17,673 nt of DNA from the NCBI GenBank assembly GCA_026713205.1, contig JAPOOY010000259.1, positions 1 through 17,673 on the forward strand, written 5' to 3'. The first letter of the stretch is position 1. Every line of letters starts with the position of its first letter. The translations under genes and the position numbers were made by a program. Below the pieces are notes generated by a model. The model made no database searches, was not told the origin of the DNA, and worked only from the letters and a program-made list of their open reading frames with translations. Below, piece after piece: positions 15,497-17,673 of the stretch. Source of the stretch: Bdellovibrionales bacterium (lineage in GTDB: Bacteria; Bdellovibrionota; Bdellovibrionia; Bdellovibrionales; UBA1609).

Positions 15497-15543
15497 AAAT
15501 CCTCCTGAAATAACAGAGGGTGGATTCCCTCATTGTAATTCAC
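15493..15543 (-). CDS. Possible 16-residue leader ORF overlapping the DUF3782-type start
   Basis: A GTG-started frame (MNYNEGIHPLLFQEDL) preceded by AAGGAGG, though only two bases separate that site from the GTG. Its TGA overlaps the next ATG as ATGA, which would allow translational coupling. It may be chance or the tail of a lost gene. Confidence 0.25.
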   Translation of the reverse strand: MNYNEGIHPLLFQEDL

Positions 15544-15563
15544 ATCCTCCTTGAAAGCAATTT

Positions 15564-15656
15564 TCACGCCTCTTCAAACTCATCGGATAAAATGTATTTC
15601 CACCCCTGGAGATCTAAAAATTCGCAGTTCGGAAATAAATCCTTAGGACTCCACTT
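15564..15656 (-). pseudogene. Possible gene remnant, 30-codon open stretch without a start
   Basis: The frame reads KWSPKDLFPNCEFLDLQGW, then KYILSDEFEEA and a stop, with a stop just before it and no start codon. The composition looks protein-like, as if the C-terminal tail of a decayed gene upstream of the DUF3782-type gene. No family is recognised. Confidence 0.2.
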
Positions 15657-15721
15657 TTACTTTATATTTATACCAATAGGGTGAGCTTTCAGGTTTTTTA
15701 GATATAAAAAAGCCTCTTTCA

Positions 15722-15775
15722 GCCCTAAAACGGAATTATGAGGTGTTAAAAGAGGGTAAAAACGAGTTTTAGGGC
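15722..15775. repeat. 10-bp inverted repeat in the leader region of paralogue B
   Basis: GCCCTAAAAC at 15722-15731 is the exact reverse complement of 15766-15775, with a 34-base interior. It lies about 105 bases upstream of the sigma-28-like promoter, in a gap (15497-15950) with no sound gene. Just before it, 15669-15692 holds a poor match to the dispersed repeat (TATACC AATAGG, then GCTTTCAG). Confidence 0.55.
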
Positions 15776-15878
15776 CGGAAAAAACTTTTTTCTAAGCTCC
15801 GAAAACCGAAAATAATGGAAAAAATCCTCTACCTAAGTACTTGTTTTTCCACTATTTCTTACTTTTTTTAAAAAATTT

Positions 15879-15906
15879 TAAAGTTCCTCTAAGGCGGGGA
15901 CGATAG
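15879..15906 (+). promoter_or_regulatory. Sigma-28 (FliA)-like promoter of the second lipoprotein gene
   Basis: TAAAGTTC, then 12 bases, then GACGATAG; the -35 matches the FliA form TAAAGTTT at seven of eight bases, and the spacer is one base longer than usual. The -10 ends 44 bases before the GTG start at 15951. Confidence 0.5.
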
Positions 15907-15950
15907 AGTTTTCAAAGCGTTCTTAAACCAACAAAGAGAAAGGAGGCGTT

Positions 15951-16913
15951 GTGAAAACAAGAGTTTTATGGGTGATAGCCCTTCAAATTATGCTAGGACT
16001 TGGTATGCTCCTTGGAGCCTGTACCCCACCGGTTCAATATCCCCCTCCGGGTTACGATTCTTCGGACCGCAGCGTTCGGAAGCCAAACGACCGCGAACGG
16101 GAAATAGATAAACGAAGAAAAACCGGTGAATGTGCCAAAGATGATAACTGTTCGGAAATCTGTGATGACATCTTCACCGCACGAAAGGACCGTGAGGAGT
16201 GTGAAGAGTACTCCATCGCCGATGTAGAATCAATAGAAGATGTTTTTAAAGTGTTGGAGGATCCTGATTTGGAAGATTTGGAAGATTTGAAGCTGACTGA
16301 TTTGGAATTTTTACTGGATATCAGCCCCAGTCCTCTGGAAAAATCCGTGAGCCGAATGAAATCTTCCAGTGAAAGAAAAGACTTCCTCGCCTGGCTGGCC
16401 ACCAACAGTGAAGCGGCAAATATCGTTGCCAATGCAGAGGACGACTTCGGCATTATGAAAGATCTTTTTGGCAGCGGCAGCGCTTCCTCTATCGTACAGG
16501 AAATTAATAAAACCGTTGACGGTGGAGACAACTTTGTGGAAATAGCTCTGGATGAAGGAAACGAGGTAGCTTTGGAATGGCTCCATGACTTTTATGGAGA
16601 TAAATGTGAAAACAAAGATAGATACGAAACATGTATCTTTAGAGATTTTTACTGTGGGCTTAAATTAAGTAGTGATTTTGACGAGCAATTCTTTGATTAT
16701 ACATTCTTTGAGGATATGCTGGATGAAGTTCTGGAAACTGAACAGGGTGCTGGCGTTGCGAATGCTTATACCGCTGAAGATTGGGGAACTGCTTCTGACT
16801 CCACCTATGGGGAGTGGCCCGCTGGAACAGAAGCAGGAGATTTGGAGTCATGGAATTCTGCTCCAAATAATGTCTGTGGTGAAGTAGAAGCAGACGACTA
16901 CGCCGCCAGATAA
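15951..16913 (+). CDS. Acidic eight-cysteine lipoprotein, paralogue B
   Basis: An exported lipoprotein of unknown function, 320 residues, paralogous to the product of 13951-14853. Seen: a GTG start with AAAGGAGG four bases upstream; a signal peptide (VIALQIMLGLGML) with the good lipobox LGAC, so Cys24 is the lipidated residue; a Pro-rich then charged linker (about 25-58); and a strongly acidic mature domain. Its eight other cysteines (61, 67, 71, 84, 219, 228, 235, 309) all have a counterpart in paralogue A. Shared blocks include TGEC, ICDDIF, VLEDPD, CIFRDFYC and NNVC. B has a longer, Gly/Ala/Thr-rich insert before the final conserved cysteine. An outer-membrane or surface location is plausible but not shown. 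A strong terminator follows. Confidence 0.85.
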   Translation: MKTRVLWVIALQIMLGLGMLLGACTPPVQYPPPGYDSSDRSVRKPNDREREIDKRRKTGECAKDDNCSEICDDIFTARKDREECEEYSIADVESIEDVFKVLEDPDLEDLEDLKLTDLEFLLDISPSPLEKSVSRMKSSSERKDFLAWLATNSEAANIVANAEDDFGIMKDLFGSGSASSIVQEINKTVDGGDNFVEIALDEGNEVALEWLHDFYGDKCENKDRYETCIFRDFYCGLKLSSDFDEQFFDYTFFEDMLDEVLETEQGAGVANAYTAEDWGTASDSTYGEWPAGTEAGDLESWNSAPNNVCGEVEADDYAAR

Positions 16914-16947
16914 GCCTTAACAAACTACTAAAGCAATAGCTTTTTCC

Positions 16948-16981
16948 CTGCCCCCCAATCAAACGGGGGGCAGTTTTTTTT
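16948..16981 (+). terminator. Rho-independent terminator of paralogue B
   Basis: CTGCCCCCC (16948-16956) pairs perfectly with 16965-16973 around the loop AATCAAAC, followed by eight Ts (16974-16981). It lies 34 bases past the stop codon. Confidence 0.95.
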
Positions 16982-17067
16982 ATCCTCTGAAAAAGTCCCC
17001 ATCTGAAAAAACTCAAACCATGTTCCTGCAAAGACAGGGGGCTGGAATGACAGGCTCCAAGTCATCT

Positions 17068-17095
17068 TGAAATTTTCAACCCCGATCGGTATAAA
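17068..17095 (-). repeat. Dispersed 3'-end repeat, copy 6
   Basis: The reverse strand reads TATACC GATC GGGG then TTGAAAATTTCAA. It begins about 33 bases past the stop of the antitoxin-like gene and reads in its direction. On the plus strand the same bases give TTGAAA, 17 bases, TATAAA, a good sigma-70 layout pointing towards the stop end of the gene. Confidence 0.75.
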
Positions 17096-17127
17096 TATGT
17101 ATGTAGGTTTGTGACGCAAAGAAAAGT

Positions 17128-17439
17128 TTAAGAAGCAAATTTCTCTAAGTCTTTAGGGTCAATACGGTATTGTCGCCCCACTTTTTTAGGCTTCACTTTC
17201 CCGGCCTTAATCCATCTCATAAGAGTTCTTTCAGATTTATCAAGATACTTAGCAGCAGCCTCTAAAGTAAGCCAAGGACGCCCCGTTTTAGAAATTTCTA
17301 AAAATTGAACTTCTAAAATTTGCCCGGAACGATCAAATCCGGCAAAAACATTTTCAGAAATTTCCACATCTTTTGATATTCGCCCCTCATTCAAAACAAT
17401 TGAGAAAGCATCTATTTTTTTATCATAGCTTATTTTCAT
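17128..17439 (-). CDS. DUF2283-HTH protein, probable antitoxin
   Basis: A 103-residue protein with two parts. Residues 1-50 match the DUF2283 pattern (MKISYDKKIDAFSIVLNEG, then VEISENVFAGFDRSGQIL). Residues 56-92 match an excisionase/MerR-like HTH_17 (WLTLEAAAKYLDKSERTLMR, then WIKAGKVKPKKVGRQYRI), so it should bind DNA. In the family, DUF2283 proteins often sit beside DUF4258 proteins as predicted antitoxins. Here the upstream gene is DUF4258-like and its stop overlaps this ATG by one base (TAATG), which fits translational coupling. The HTH suggests autoregulation of the pair; no operator is visible because the promoter is outside the window. Confidence 0.85.
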   Translation of the reverse strand: MKISYDKKIDAFSIVLNEGRISKDVEISENVFAGFDRSGQILEVQFLEISKTGRPWLTLEAAAKYLDKSERTLMRWIKAGKVKPKKVGRQYRIDPKDLEKFAS

Positions 17440-17673
17440 TATTTTGGCCGCCAGTTAATTAAAGTTGTAATAACAATAAGATTTGAAGTTTCAACGGATA
17501 TGGAAGCACATATAAGATTATCTTTTCGGCCTTTCATTTTCTTAAAAACCCAAAATTTATTTTTAGGAGCCTTGGGCTTAACCACTCCCGTTTCAATGAC
17601 CTCTTGCAATGCAAATTCATCAATGCCTCTCACCTTCATTCTCACTTTCGCATGATCTGTGATGACAAAATTG
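17439..17673 (-). CDS. DUF4258-like protein, probable toxin (5' end outside window)
   Basis: A short protein likely of the RelE/ParE-like DUF4258 group. A GTG at 17645 gives 68 residues, but the frame stays open to the window edge, and the extra residues (NFVITDHAK) fit the family start, which has a conserved T-x-HA before RM. The true start therefore lies beyond 17673. Seen: TDHAKVRMKVRGIDEFALQE, then a Gly-containing turn (IETGVVK) and C-terminal strands NKFWVF and LIVITTLINWR. It is co-translated with the DUF2283-HTH gene. Toxicity is inferred from family and pairing only. Confidence 0.75.
   Translation of the reverse strand, partial: NFVITDHAKVRMKVRGIDEFALQEVIETGVVKPKAPKNKFWVFKKMKGRKDNLICASISVETSNLIVITTLINWRPK

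Noticed and set aside
1..17673. tRNA, rRNA and CRISPR arrays
   Set aside because: I looked for TPsiC-like motifs, rRNA-like blocks and regular direct repeats with unique spacers and saw none; the 112-bp array has repeated spacers, so it is not CRISPR.

Overview
The window looks like chromosomal DNA of an AT-leaning Gram-negative bacterium. It carries two secreted proteins with lipoprotein signal peptides, an RNase E/G homologue, and ClpX/ClpP in a clpP-clpX order. The taxon cannot be fixed from the sequence alone. Two promoters that resemble the flagellar sigma-28 type, and acidic Cys-rich lipoproteins, would suit a motile delta-proteobacterium or Bdellovibrio-like lineage, but that is inference.

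Layout. 1-659 (-): N-terminal part of an RNase E/G family ribonuclease that runs off the window. 660-1443: a gene-poor stretch with a long palindromic element (30-bp perfect arms), a doubtful 37-residue ORF, and a 112-bp tandem array built of 11-bp direct repeats and a 16-bp palindrome. 1444-5656 (+): asnS then ileS. 5816-9002 (-): a low-GC pair, a Fic-family AMPylator (self-inhibited type) and a DUF262-DUF1524 protein of the GmrSD restriction type; this looks like an acquired defence island between housekeeping genes. 9168-11089 (-): clpP-clpX, transcribed away from pepA (11220-12728, +). 12729-13102: a second 30-bp-arm composite palindrome nested between copies of a dispersed repeat. 13103-13792 (-): a protein that looks like a degenerate PPM/PP2C phosphatase. 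13951-14853 and 15951-16913 (+): two paralogous eight-cysteine acidic lipoproteins, each behind a similar sigma-28-like promoter, with a PD-(D/E)XK-like DUF3782-type gene on the opposite strand between them. 17128-17673 (-): a likely toxin-antitoxin pair, DUF4258 plus DUF2283-HTH, cut by the window edge.

How it works together. Most of the window is housekeeping: RNA decay, tRNA charging, ATP-dependent proteolysis and peptide turnover. The accessory layer is the GmrSD-like/Fic pair and the terminal toxin-antitoxin pair. The features least explained by known families are the paralogous lipoproteins with a shared promoter, the pseudo-phosphatase, and a roughly 26-bp repeat. At five gene ends that repeat lies just past the stop codon, always in the same orientation relative to the gene before it.
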